From positions 1-16,201 of the forward strand of contig JANMMT010000189.1 of the NCBI GenBank assembly GCA_031373545.1: a stretch of DNA of 16,201 nucleotides, read 5' to 3'. Origin of the DNA: JADCCX01 sp031373545 (lineage in GTDB: Bacteria; Pseudomonadota; Alphaproteobacteria; Rhizobiales; Beijerinckiaceae). Within the stretch, counting starts at the first letter, position 1, and the number at the start of each line of letters is the position of its first letter. Made by a program: the position numbers and the translations under genes. A model generated the notes under the pieces. The model made no database searches and had not been told where the DNA came from. It worked only from the letters and a program-made list of their open reading frames with translations. Of this stretch, positions 1 to 5,996 are shown piece after piece.

Positions 1-329
1 CCGATGGCTTCGAGCGATTCAAGATACAGCTCCTGAATATCGGGCGGGGATGGCTTCAGGATGACCTGATACTGGTAATAGTGCTGCAAACGGTTGGGGT
101 TCTCGCCGTAGCGGCCATCCTTGGGGCGGCGCGAGGGCTGCACATAAGCCGCATTCCATGCGTTGGGGCCAAGCGCGCGCAGGGTGGTGGCGGGGTGAAA
201 GGTGCCTGCGCCCACCTCCATATCATAGGGCTGGAGGATGACGCAGCCCTTGTCCGCCCAGAAGTTCTGGAGCGTCAGGATCAGCCCCTGAAAGGAGCGC
301 GCCGGGTTCATGTGATCGCGAGGTGCCAT
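1..329 (-). CDS. glyQ: Glycyl-tRNA synthetase alpha subunit, N-terminal part (runs off the window)
   Basis: Charges tRNA-Gly with glycine in the cytoplasm, as an alpha2beta2 enzyme with GlyS; the alpha chain carries the catalytic class II core. The translated N-terminus has the hallmark stretches RSFQGLILTLQNFW, GCVILQPYDMEVGAGTFHP, SRRPKDGRYGENPNRLQHYY and YQVILKPSPP, typical of GlyQ of the separate-subunit type. About 109 codons are present; the rest, and presumably glyS, lie beyond base 1. Two starts are possible, ATG at 329 or ATG at 311 (six codons later). Neither has a clear Shine-Dalgarno; I kept the longer one. It follows cheY on the same strand after 94 bases that contain a strong hairpin structure, so it may be transcribed separately. 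Identity is secure, the start is not. Confidence 0.95.
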   Translation of the reverse strand, partial: MAPRDHMNPARSFQGLILTLQNFWADKGCVILQPYDMEVGAGTFHPATTLRALGPNAWNAAYVQPSRRPKDGRYGENPNRLQHYYQYQVILKPSPPDIQELYLESLEAI

Positions 330-354
330 GGCTGGGCAAGTGGCAGGAATGCGA

Positions 355-399
355 AACGGGCGCAAGGGGTTACCCCTTGGGGGAGGCCCCGCGCCCGTT
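355..399 (-). terminator. Perfect three-way-junction inverted repeat between cheY and glyQ; possible terminator
   Basis: The 45 bases fold completely. An outer 9-bp stem (AACGGGCGC at 355-363 with GCGCCCGTT at 391-399) encloses two directly adjacent hairpins: AAGGGG-tta-CCCCTT (364-378) and GGGG-gagg-CCCC (379-390). No base is unpaired at the junction. On the minus strand the structure is followed by only a short T run (GTTTCG), so it is at best an imperfect intrinsic terminator for cheY. A dispersed palindromic repeat (REP-like) is an alternative, but I see no second copy in the window. Confidence 0.55.
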
Positions 400-423
400 G
401 CCGGATTTCGACAGGCAGACGAA

Positions 424-807
424 TCACAAGCCGCAGACGGCTTCGATCTTGGTCTTCAGCGTTTGTGCGTTGAACGGTTTCACGATGTAGTTGTTCACGC
501 CGGCCTTCTTGGCGGCGATGACGTTCTCCGTCTTCGATTCAGCCGTCACCATGATGAACGGCATGTTGCGCAGCGACTCATCCCCGCGCACGCTACGCAG
601 CAGTTCGTAACCGGTCATTGGCGCCATGTTCCAGTCGGAGATCACGAGGCCGTAACGTTTCTGCTTGAGCTTGGAGAGGGCGGCCGTGCCGTCGGAAGCT
701 TCATCCACATCCTCGAAACCCAGCTGTTTCAAAAGGTTGCGGATGATGCGAACCATTGTCTGGTAGTCATCCACCACGAGAATGGGGAGCGATGTATCGA
801 GCGCCAT
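424..807 (-). CDS. cheY: Single-domain CheY-like response regulator
   Basis: A 127-residue stand-alone receiver domain with no output domain. The phosphorylation pocket is intact: acidic pair D13-D14, phospho-acceptor D58 (in ISDWNMAPMTG), T88 (in MVTAES) and K110 (in VKPF). Such proteins normally carry phosphate from a CheA-type kinase to the flagellar switch, or act as phosphate sinks. The close match to the CheY pattern, including W59-N60 after the Asp, favours chemotaxis, but no other che gene is in the window, so the partner kinase is unknown. The ATG at 807 is supported by GGAG about nine bases upstream. It is divergent from ribF across 198 bases and co-directional with glyQ. It could equally be one of several CheY paralogues common in alphaproteobacteria. 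Confidence 0.88.
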   Translation of the reverse strand: MALDTSLPILVVDDYQTMVRIIRNLLKQLGFEDVDEASDGTAALSKLKQKRYGLVISDWNMAPMTGYELLRSVRGDESLRNMPFIMVTAESKTENVIAAKKAGVNNYIVKPFNAQTLKTKIEAVCGL

Positions 808-915
808 GCGGCTTTACTCCGAAATCTGCATCAAGGTAGCTGGAAAACGCGGTTCTCAGGCCTTGTGCGGACCCGCAACGGTTTCCAAAGTCTTCCCATG
901 AATAGCGGCACGCAG

Positions 916-930
916 TTGCAATCCGGTTAA
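916..930. promoter_or_regulatory. Weak CtrA-like box in the cheY-ribF divergent region
   Basis: TTGC-N7-TTAA matches the spacing of the alphaproteobacterial CtrA motif TTAA-N7-TTAA, with two mismatches in one half. It lies 109-123 bases upstream of the cheY start. Chemotaxis genes are often in the CtrA regulon, which makes it worth noting, but a match this short can arise by chance. The rest of the 198-base gap holds a small CGCTC-aggc-GAGCG hairpin at 933-946 and no convincing promoter. Confidence 0.25.
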
Positions 931-1005
931 TGCGCTCAGGCGAGCGACAATTTCCCCGCTTCGATGTCACGGCCTTGACGCAGCCGCAGCCTGACAGCAT
1001 GGCAG

Positions 1006-1944
1006 ATGCGCATGAACGTCCACCGCATGATCCTGTCGCAGCCCTTCCGCATGCCAGCCGAACTCGCGCAGCCTGTGGTCAGTATCGGCAATTTCGATGG
1101 TGTGCACCTGGGCCACAAGGCGCTGCTCGCGGCCGCTGTCGCCATGGCCAATGCGCGGCATCCCGTCGTGCTGCTGACCTTCGATCCGCATCCGAGGCAG
1201 TATTTCCGCCCTGCGGAGCCGCTATTCGCTCTGACGACCCTGGAGCAGAAAACCCGCATCGCCATGGCAAATGGTGCGGCAGGCATCGTTGCAGCCACGT
1301 TTGACGCGGACATGGCCGCGCTTTCGGCGCAGGCCTTCATTGATGAGGTGCTGCTGCAGCGCCTGGGTGTCTCCGGCGTTGTCATTGGCCCGGATTTCCA
1401 TTTCGGCAAAGGCCGTGCGGGAACCCCGGCCCTGTTGAAGGCGCAGGGTACAGCCGCAGGGTTTGCGGTGGACGTCCTGCCTCAGGTCGCTGCAGGACAC
1501 GCGCCCGTATCCTCAAGCGCCATTCGCGCAGCGCTCACAGCTGGTGACGTGACAACCGCCAATCGCATGCTGGGCCATGAATGGAGCTTTGAGGGCGCGG
1601 TCATTCATGGCGACAAACGTGGGCGGGAGCTGGGATATCCCACGGCGAACATCCTGCTTGCTCCGGGGATTGCGCTTCCCCATGGAATTTACGCCGTGCG
1701 CGCCACGGTGGACGGCGTGGTGCATGCGGCGGTTGCCAGTTTCGGGCGCCGGCCGACCTTCGATGGCGGTGCGCCGCGCTTCGAGGTCCATCTCTTCGAT
1801 TTCGCAGGAGATCTCTACGGCAAGCTTATGGATGTCAGTCTCGTCGCGTATATCCGGCCCGAGTTGAAATTCGACACAGTCGAAGCCTTGATTGCGCAGA
1901 TGGACGCCGACAGCCGCAAGGCGCGGGCGCAGCTTACAGTCTGA
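1006..1944 (+). CDS. ribF: Bifunctional riboflavin kinase / FAD synthetase
   Basis: Converts riboflavin to FMN and then to FAD, using ATP, in the cytoplasm. The 312-residue length is normal for RibF. The N-terminal FMN adenylyltransferase domain shows the nucleotidyl-transferase signature GNFDGVHLGH (residues 28-37), TFDPHP (58-63), GPDFHFGKGRAG (128-139) and the SSSAIR segment (169-174). The C-terminal riboflavin kinase domain shows GRELGYPTANI (206-216), HGIYA (226-230), a GRRPTF version of the GxxPTF motif (247-252) and the FEVHLFDF...DLYG segment near 259-272. ATGs at 1006, 1012 and 1027 are all possible starts and none has a good ribosome binding site. The 3' end overlaps the convergent membrane-protein gene by 11 bases. 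No FMN riboswitch is visible upstream. Confidence 0.95.
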   Translation: MRMNVHRMILSQPFRMPAELAQPVVSIGNFDGVHLGHKALLAAAVAMANARHPVVLLTFDPHPRQYFRPAEPLFALTTLEQKTRIAMANGAAGIVAATFDADMAALSAQAFIDEVLLQRLGVSGVVIGPDFHFGKGRAGTPALLKAQGTAAGFAVDVLPQVAAGHAPVSSSAIRAALTAGDVTTANRMLGHEWSFEGAVIHGDKRGRELGYPTANILLAPGIALPHGIYAVRATVDGVVHAAVASFGRRPTFDGGAPRFEVHLFDFAGDLYGKLMDVSLVAYIRPELKFDTVEALIAQMDADSRKARAQLTV

Positions 1945-2239
1945 AGACGCGTTTGATGATCGTGAGCGCCACCAGGTGCAGCATCACCGACGCGATGGCA
2001 AACCCCGACACCATGGTGATGTCTGGCGAGGTCATGCGGCCGTAATATCTGTTGTAGGTGAACAAGCCGACGACGATGCCCATCATGCAGATGAAACTGT
2101 TGCCGAACACGCCCCAACCGAGGCGGCCCATGATCATGTCGGTGACATAGCCGACGACCAGCGACAGGATCACGGCAATCAGGACCAGCGTCCAGTATTC
2201 GCTGTCGCTGAGATGGGAGAGGCCGATCAGCTTAGCCAT
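1934..2239 (-). CDS. Small three-helix inner-membrane protein of unknown function
   Basis: A 101-residue protein with three predicted transmembrane segments at about 16-36, 46-62 and 73-95, and a basic C-terminus (KRVFRL). The second segment follows a Gly-rich stretch (GRLGWGVFGN, residues 38-47) somewhat like small GlsB/YeaQ-type transglycosylase-associated proteins, but the likeness is too weak for a name. The start at 2239 is well supported by a perfect AGGAGG (complement of 2248-2253) eight bases upstream. It begins only 21 bases after the sciP stop, so the two are probably co-transcribed. Its 3' end overlaps ribF tail to tail by 11 bases. I cannot assign a function. Confidence 0.8.
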   Translation of the reverse strand: MAKLIGLSHLSDSEYWTLVLIAVILSLVVGYVTDMIMGRLGWGVFGNSFICMMGIVVGLFTYNRYYGRMTSPDITMVSGFAIASVMLHLVALTIIKRVFRL

Positions 2240-2260
2240 ATCGGCTGCCTCCTGTGCGTG

Positions 2261-2536
2261 TTAGGCCCTGTATTGCTGGATGCGCGTGGTGCGCAACCCG
2301 GCGAGACCATGGCTATCGATGGAGAATTGCCAGTTCAGGAACTCTTCGACGGTTAATGTGTAGCGGCTGCAGGCTTCCTCGAGGGAAAGAAGACCGCCGC
2401 GCACCGCAGCGACCACCTCAGCCTTGCGGCGGATCACCCAGCGCCGTGTATTGGGCGGGGGCAAGTCTGCAATCGTCAGCGGACTCCCATCGGGGCCGAT
2501 CACATACTTGACGCGGGGACGCACGGACTCGGTCAT
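2261..2536 (-). CDS. sciP: SciP-type CtrA inhibitor (DUF1153 family regulator)
   Basis: A 91-residue protein that closely follows the DUF1153/SciP pattern: RPRVKYVIGPDGSPLTIADLP at residues 6-26, RRWVIRRKAEVVAAVRGGLL (31-50) and a helix-turn-helix-like part SLEEACSRYTLTVEEFLNWQ (51-70). In Caulobacter, SciP is a late cell-cycle factor that binds CtrA and blocks activation of CtrA-dependent promoters; the same role is inferred here. The open frame extends 16 codons further upstream, but the family N-terminus begins at the ATG at 2536, which has GAGTGAGAG just upstream, so I used that start. The gene diverges from rpsT and precedes a small membrane-protein gene. A CtrA-like box lies 79-93 bases upstream, in line with the CtrA-driven expression known in Caulobacter. 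Confidence 0.9.
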   Translation of the reverse strand: MTESVRPRVKYVIGPDGSPLTIADLPPPNTRRWVIRRKAEVVAAVRGGLLSLEEACSRYTLTVEEFLNWQFSIDSHGLAGLRTTRIQQYRA

Positions 2537-2614
2537 AGCACTCTCACTCAACTCAACAAAAACGTCGCAAGACCAGAAAAACAACTTGACTGGGTGAAAC
2601 CTAACCCGTCGCGC

Positions 2615-2629
2615 TTAAGAAAAGCTGAA
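2615..2629 (-). promoter_or_regulatory. Candidate CtrA box upstream of sciP
   Basis: TTAA-GAAAAGC-TGAA (plus strand) fits the CtrA consensus TTAA-N7-TTAA with one mismatch. GTCGCG at 2608-2613, next to it, resembles the motif I recall being reported for SciP binding itself. Both sit in the sciP promoter region, which would fit activation by CtrA and possible self-limitation. I do not see a clear -10 element at the expected distance. Confidence 0.4.
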
Positions 2630-2654
2630 GCGCCCACCCCCATTCACCATGCAG

Positions 2655-2683
2655 GTTCACCATAGGGGCGAAACGTGGTGAAC
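2655..2683. repeat. Inverted repeat GTTCACCA / TGGTGAAC, with further copies of the half-site
   Basis: Perfect 8-bp arms at 2655-2662 and 2676-2683 with a 13-base spacer. The core TTCACC also occurs as TTCACCAT at 2643-2650, exactly 13 bases before the copy at 2656-2663, and in the opposite orientation as GGTGAA at 2593-2598. Four copies within 90 bases of a divergent regulatory region look like operator sites for an unidentified dimeric regulator acting on sciP, rpsT or both. Confidence 0.4.
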
Positions 2684-2717
2684 GGGAGGTTGAAACGCGC
2701 GGCTTGAATGGTTTGCG

Positions 2718-2746
2718 TTGACTTCTGCGTCCGCATCCGCTTTATG
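2718..2746 (+). promoter_or_regulatory. Sigma70-type promoter of rpsT
   Basis: TTGACT (2718-2723) and TTTATG (2741-2746) are separated by exactly 17 bases, a good alphaproteobacterial housekeeping promoter. It predicts transcription starting near 2753 and a leader of about 90 bases before the rpsT ATG. Confidence 0.75.
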
Positions 2747-2756
2747 CCGCCAAATG

Positions 2757-2782
2757 GCCGCGCTCGGTGTGCGGCATTTTTT
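2757..2782 (+). terminator. Hairpin plus T6 in the rpsT leader; possible attenuator
   Basis: GCCGC (2757-2761) pairs with GCGGC (2771-2775) across a nine-base loop, followed by ATTTTTT (2776-2782), the layout of a weak intrinsic terminator. It lies just downstream of the predicted rpsT start site and upstream of the gene. An alternative 7-bp pairing, ATGCCGC (2744-2750) with GCGGCAT (2771-2777), shares the right arm but would need transcripts starting further upstream, which would place it behind a different promoter. Either way it could cause early termination ahead of S20. Confidence 0.45.
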
Positions 2783-2844
2783 CTGCCGGTGCAGGCGCGG
2801 GTCGTATCACGCGCTGACATTGGCCCCGACAAAAGGTTCGATCC

Positions 2845-3117
2845 ATGGCCAACACCCGCTCGGCTAAGAAAGCCGCCCGTCAGACTGTACGCCGCACGGC
2901 TGTGAACAAGATGCGTCGCACCAAGCTGCGTAGTGCCGTGCGCAAGGCCGAAGAGGCTCTGGAAGGCAAGGACACGGCCGTCGCCCAAACGGCATTCGTC
3001 AGTGCCCAGTCGCAGATGATGAAAGCCACCAGGACCGGCACGATCCACAAGAACACAGCCGCCCGCAAGACCTCGCGCATGGCCGCCCGCCTGAAGAAGA
3101 TGGCTGCCAGCGCCTGA
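2845..3117 (+). CDS. rpsT: 30S ribosomal protein S20
   Basis: A 90-residue, very basic helical protein with the S20 pattern: MANTRSAKKAARQTVRR at the start, NKMRRTKLRSAVRKAEEAL (21-39) and the C-terminal HKNTAARKTSRMAARLKKM (68-86). It binds 16S rRNA early in 30S assembly. AAAAGG (2831-2836) lies eight bases before the ATG, and a clear promoter lies upstream. In many alphaproteobacteria rpsT is next to dnaA and near the origin; here a secreted lipoprotein gene follows instead and no dnaA is seen. I find no strong terminator in the 129 bases after it. Confidence 0.97.
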   Translation: MANTRSAKKAARQTVRRTAVNKMRRTKLRSAVRKAEEALEGKDTAVAQTAFVSAQSQMMKATRTGTIHKNTAARKTSRMAARLKKMAASA

Positions 3118-3246
3118 AACCGCCGCAGAAATGCTGCCGGAATGGTTCAAAAATGGACCAGTTCGAATGGGCGATGTGATGTTGCGGGACACCTTGTTGC
3201 AGGACATAGATTGAGACTTCTCGGCTTTTGATCGACGAGTCTGCAC

Positions 3247-3927
3247 ATGCCCTCCTGCACCTTGCCCAGAACTATCCATTTGGTTCTGATTCTGGCCTCT
3301 GGCCTCAGCGCTTGCACCTCCTCAGGTTCAGACAGTTCAGGTCCCGCTGTCGGCGCATCACTGGGTGTTCCCATCGTGGCCGGGCCGCCCCCTCCGCCGG
3401 GTTCAGCCGTTCTCTCCCCGCCTGCTGGGCCTTTTGGCTCCCCAACGCTCCCTTTCGGCACGGCGCGCGGCAGCGACAACTCACGCTCCGAGGGGTTCGC
3501 GCGCACGCGCTCAACCGAACGCACCACAGTCAGCCCCGATGGCTCGACATTGCGCACGGAGCGCACCACGACACGGGTCGGTTTTGATCCCAATGGGGCC
3601 GCGCGGGCCGTGGGAGCCCTCGTCGGCGGCGCAGGCATGTCTCAAGGGTTGGCCGGGGCCTGGACGATGCAATCGTCATCCAACGGCACGATGTGTTCGG
3701 TGTTTCTCTACGGGGCGCCGGGTGCGCCTTCGGGCGCGGCGACATCCAGCGGTTGCCCCATGGGTGGGATCATGTCCGGCATCACGAACTGGACCTATGA
3801 GAACGGGCAGCTCACCATCCTGAAAGGCAGCGCCACAGGCATCGTGCTGAACCAGATGGGGCCGAACCGCTTTGACGGCACGGCCACCTGGGGCTTCCTG
3901 AGCACACGGATCGCACTCTTCCGATGA
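3247..3927 (+). CDS. Lipoprotein with C-terminal AprI/Inh-type protease-inhibitor domain
   Basis: A 226-residue exported protein. A hydrophobic signal sequence ends in the lipobox LSAC with the lipid-bearing Cys at residue 23. A Pro/Gly/Ser-rich linker follows (about 24-75), then a polar stretch with two TERTT copies (90-94 and 104-108). The C-terminal part, about 135-223, begins AGAWTM and contains two cysteines (C150, C170) spaced as in the Inh/AprI family, then NWTYENGQLTILKG and a final LSTRIAL strand. Members of that family are small periplasmic beta-barrel inhibitors of secreted serralysin-type metalloproteases, protecting the producer. No metalloprotease gene is in the window, so the target is unknown. 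The ribosome binding site is weak (GACGAG). The stop lies four bases from the convergent glyA stop. Domain assignment is by pattern only. Confidence 0.7.
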   Translation: MPSCTLPRTIHLVLILASGLSACTSSGSDSSGPAVGASLGVPIVAGPPPPPGSAVLSPPAGPFGSPTLPFGTARGSDNSRSEGFARTRSTERTTVSPDGSTLRTERTTTRVGFDPNGAARAVGALVGGAGMSQGLAGAWTMQSSSNGTMCSVFLYGAPGAPSGAATSSGCPMGGIMSGITNWTYENGQLTILKGSATGIVLNQMGPNRFDGTATWGFLSTRIALFR

Positions 3928-3947
3928 GATCTCAGTAGATCGGGAAG
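3918..3947. terminator. Candidate bidirectional hairpin between the inhibitor gene and glyA
   Basis: CTTCCGAT (3918-3925) pairs with ATCGGGAAG (3939-3947) with one bulged G. The loop contains most of the perfect palindrome TGAGATCTCA (3925-3934), whose two ends are the stop codons of the two convergent genes. There is no T tract on either side, so it may act as a weak terminator or an insulator. Confidence 0.4.
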
Positions 3948-5227
3948 CGCCGGGTCAGGTCATGCACCTTGGCCTTGACCGCCTCTTCCACGGCCTGGTT
4001 GCCCTCTTCGCCGTTCTTGGCCAGACCATCCAGCACTTCGGCGATGAGATCGCCCACGCGCTTGAATTCAGCCACGCCGAAGCCGCGCGAGGTTGCCGCA
4101 GGCGTCCCGAGGCGAATACCCGAAGTGATCGTGGGTTTTTCGGTGTCGAATGGCACGCCGTTCTTGTTGCAGGTGATGTGGGCACGCCCCAGCGCCGCCT
4201 CGGCGGCCTTGCCGTTCAGGCCCTTGGCTCTGAGATCGAGCAACATCAGGTGATTGTCCGTGCCATCCGCCACCAGCGGAAAGCCCTTGGCCTTGAGCGA
4301 GGCGGCCAGCGCGCGCGCGTTTTCCACGACCGCATGGGCATAAAGCTTGAACTCCGGGGTCAGCGCTTCCCCAAAAGCCACGGCTTTGGCTGCAATCACA
4401 TGCATCAGCGGTCCGCCTTGTAGACCTGGAAAAATCGCCGAGTTGAATTTCTTCGCCAAGGCCTCGTCATTGGTGAGGATCATGCCGCCACGCGGACCGC
4501 GCAAGGTCTTGTGCGTGGTGGTCGTCGCCACATGGGCATGGGGAAACGGCGATGGGTGCGCGCCGCCCGCCACAAGTCCGGCGAAATGCGCCATGTCGAC
4601 CATGAACCAGGCGCCGATCTCGTCCGCAATGGCGCGGAAAGCCGCAAAGTCCCAGACGCGGGAATAGGCCGAGCCGCCGGCAATGATGATCTTCGGCTTG
4701 TGCTCCAGCGCGAGCGTGCGCACGGCCTCCATGTCGATGATCTGGTCACTCTCGCGCACGGTGTAATGCACGGGCTTGAACCATTTGCCGGACATGTTGG
4801 GTGCTGCGCCATGCGTCAGGTGTCCGCCGGCGGCCAGATCGAGGCCCATGAAGGTATCACCAGGCTGCATCAGGGCCAGAAACACGGCCTGGTTGGCCTG
4901 GCTGCCGGAGTTGGGCTGCACATTGGCAAAGCCGCAATCAAACAGCCGGCAGGCGCGCTCGATGGCGAGCTTTTCGGCCATATCGACGAACTGGCAGCCG
5001 CCATAATACCGCCGTCCGGGATAGCCTTCGGCGTATTTGTTCGTCATCACCGAGCCCTGGGCCTCCAGCACGGCGCGCGAGACGATGTTCTCGGAGGCGA
5101 TGAGTTCGATCTCGTCGCGCTGCCGGCCGAGTTCGAGCGTGATGGAGTTGGCAATCTCGGGGTCCGCATCCGCAAGAGCGGCGGAAAAGAAGCTGTTGGA
5201 GCGGGCTGTGTGCATAGCGGATGACAT
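3932..5227 (-). CDS. glyA: Serine hydroxymethyltransferase
   Basis: A pyridoxal-phosphate enzyme that converts serine and tetrahydrofolate to glycine and 5,10-methylene-tetrahydrofolate, the main source of one-carbon units. With the ATG at 5227 the protein has 431 residues, the usual bacterial length. Visible signatures are ELIASENIVSRAVLEAQGS, TNKYAEGYPGRRYYGGC, NVQPNSGSQANQAVF, the VDMAHFAGLVAGG segment, and TTTTHKTLRGPRGG with the PLP-binding lysine at 240. The frame stays open 46 codons further upstream, but that extension is not SHMT-like, and AGAGAGG lies about ten bases before 5227. A second ATG is at 5215. The gene is divergent from the cytochrome b561 gene across 187 bases with no obvious promoter. 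Unlike many alphaproteobacteria, no nrdR or ribD follows. Confidence 0.97.
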   Translation of the reverse strand: MSSAMHTARSNSFFSAALADADPEIANSITLELGRQRDEIELIASENIVSRAVLEAQGSVMTNKYAEGYPGRRYYGGCQFVDMAEKLAIERACRLFDCGFANVQPNSGSQANQAVFLALMQPGDTFMGLDLAAGGHLTHGAAPNMSGKWFKPVHYTVRESDQIIDMEAVRTLALEHKPKIIIAGGSAYSRVWDFAAFRAIADEIGAWFMVDMAHFAGLVAGGAHPSPFPHAHVATTTTHKTLRGPRGGMILTNDEALAKKFNSAIFPGLQGGPLMHVIAAKAVAFGEALTPEFKLYAHAVVENARALAASLKAKGFPLVADGTDNHLMLLDLRAKGLNGKAAEAALGRAHITCNKNGVPFDTEKPTITSGIRLGTPAATSRGFGVAEFKRVGDLIAEVLDGLAKNGEEGNQAVEEAVKAKVHDLTRRFPIY

Positions 5228-5414
5228 GGCTGTGTGGCCTCTCTGGATACGCGAACCGATTTTGCCGCCGATAGCATGGCGAGGTGCAATCACCAAGGCA
5301 AAGCACCGCATGGCAGCGTGGACAAAGCAGCGCGGTGGTTTGCACAAGGTGCTTTCCACATCCACCGGTGTTGTGCATCATGTCGGCATCCCGCAGCACA
5401 GTCAGGAGCGACCC

Positions 5415-5996
5415 ATGCAAGAGTTGGCAACGAGCAAGACCATGAGCAGATCAGCGGTGTATTCAAATGCCGCGCGCACATTCCACTGGATCACGACGGC
5501 CTTTGTCTTCATTCTGCTGCCCGTGGGCATCTACATGGTCAACCGCGCTGCGGCGACCGATTTCGATGCGCTCACCAACACGCTCTACTCCAATCACAAG
5601 CTGGGCGGGTTCATACTGCTCTGGCTTGTGGTGGCGCGCATTGGCTACCGGCTCATCAAGGGCGCGCCACCTGACGCGCCGTCATTGAGCGGTCCGCAAA
5701 AAGCCATCGCACACCTGACCCACTGGTCGATGTATGCCCTGCTGCTGACCGTGCCGATGCTGGGCTGGATTGGTGTGTCGCTGTATCCCGCTCTCGGCAT
5801 TCCGGGCGGCTTCAACCTGCCAGCATTGACGGCCCCCAATGAAGCGGCGGCCAAAACGGTGTTCTTTCTGCACAAGATCTGCGGCATAGCGCTTGCCGGG
5901 CTGATTGCCCTGCACATCGGTGCAGCGTTGTTTCACCATCTTGTTGTCAAGGACAACGTGCTGCGCCGCATGCTTCCAAAGATCGCCGCCCGCTGA
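5415..5996 (+). CDS. Cytochrome b561 family protein
   Basis: A 193-residue integral membrane b-type cytochrome with four predicted helices at about 24-43, 63-82, 100-123 and 150-177. Candidate haem ligands are H24 (RTFHW), H61 (SNHKLGG), H103 (LTHW), H153 (FLHK) and H167 (ALHIG), the layout of CybB-type proteins that pass electrons between quinol and periplasmic acceptors or superoxide. The open frame extends much further upstream, but that part only mirrors glyA. AGGAG (5404-5408) six bases before the ATG at 5415 fixes the start; a second ATG at 5442 is less likely. It is convergent with the methyltransferase gene and shares a palindrome with it at the stops. The physiological partner cannot be read from context. 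Confidence 0.9.
   Translation: MQELATSKTMSRSAVYSNAARTFHWITTAFVFILLPVGIYMVNRAAATDFDALTNTLYSNHKLGGFILLWLVVARIGYRLIKGAPPDAPSLSGPQKAIAHLTHWSMYALLLTVPMLGWIGVSLYPALGIPGGFNLPALTAPNEAAAKTVFFLHKICGIALAGLIALHIGAALFHHLVVKDNVLRRMLPKIAAR

Noticed and set aside
2537..2584. 16-codon N-terminal extension of sciP
   Set aside because: The family N-terminus matches from the ATG at 2536, which has a purine-rich ribosome binding site.
3118..3246. rpsT terminator
   Set aside because: Only short imperfect pairings such as TGGT...ACCA and no T tract; not convincing.
2644..3279. 211-codon minus-strand frame opposite rpsT
   Set aside because: Antisense to an unmistakable S20 gene and lacking any family pattern.
5228..5365. 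46-codon N-terminal extension of glyA
   Set aside because: SHMT proteins start near the ATG at 5227, which has its own ribosome binding site; the extension is not SHMT-like.
5037..5414. Long N-terminal extension of the cytochrome b561 frame
   Set aside because: It runs antisense to glyA, and a clear AGGAG precedes the ATG at 5415 where the family begins.
5228..5414. Possible riboswitch or strong promoter in the glyA-cytochrome b561 gap
   Set aside because: I found no glycine-riboswitch core and only poor -35/-10 matches; the short repeats there (GCAC-aag-GTGC, TGTGC/GCACA) are too small to support.
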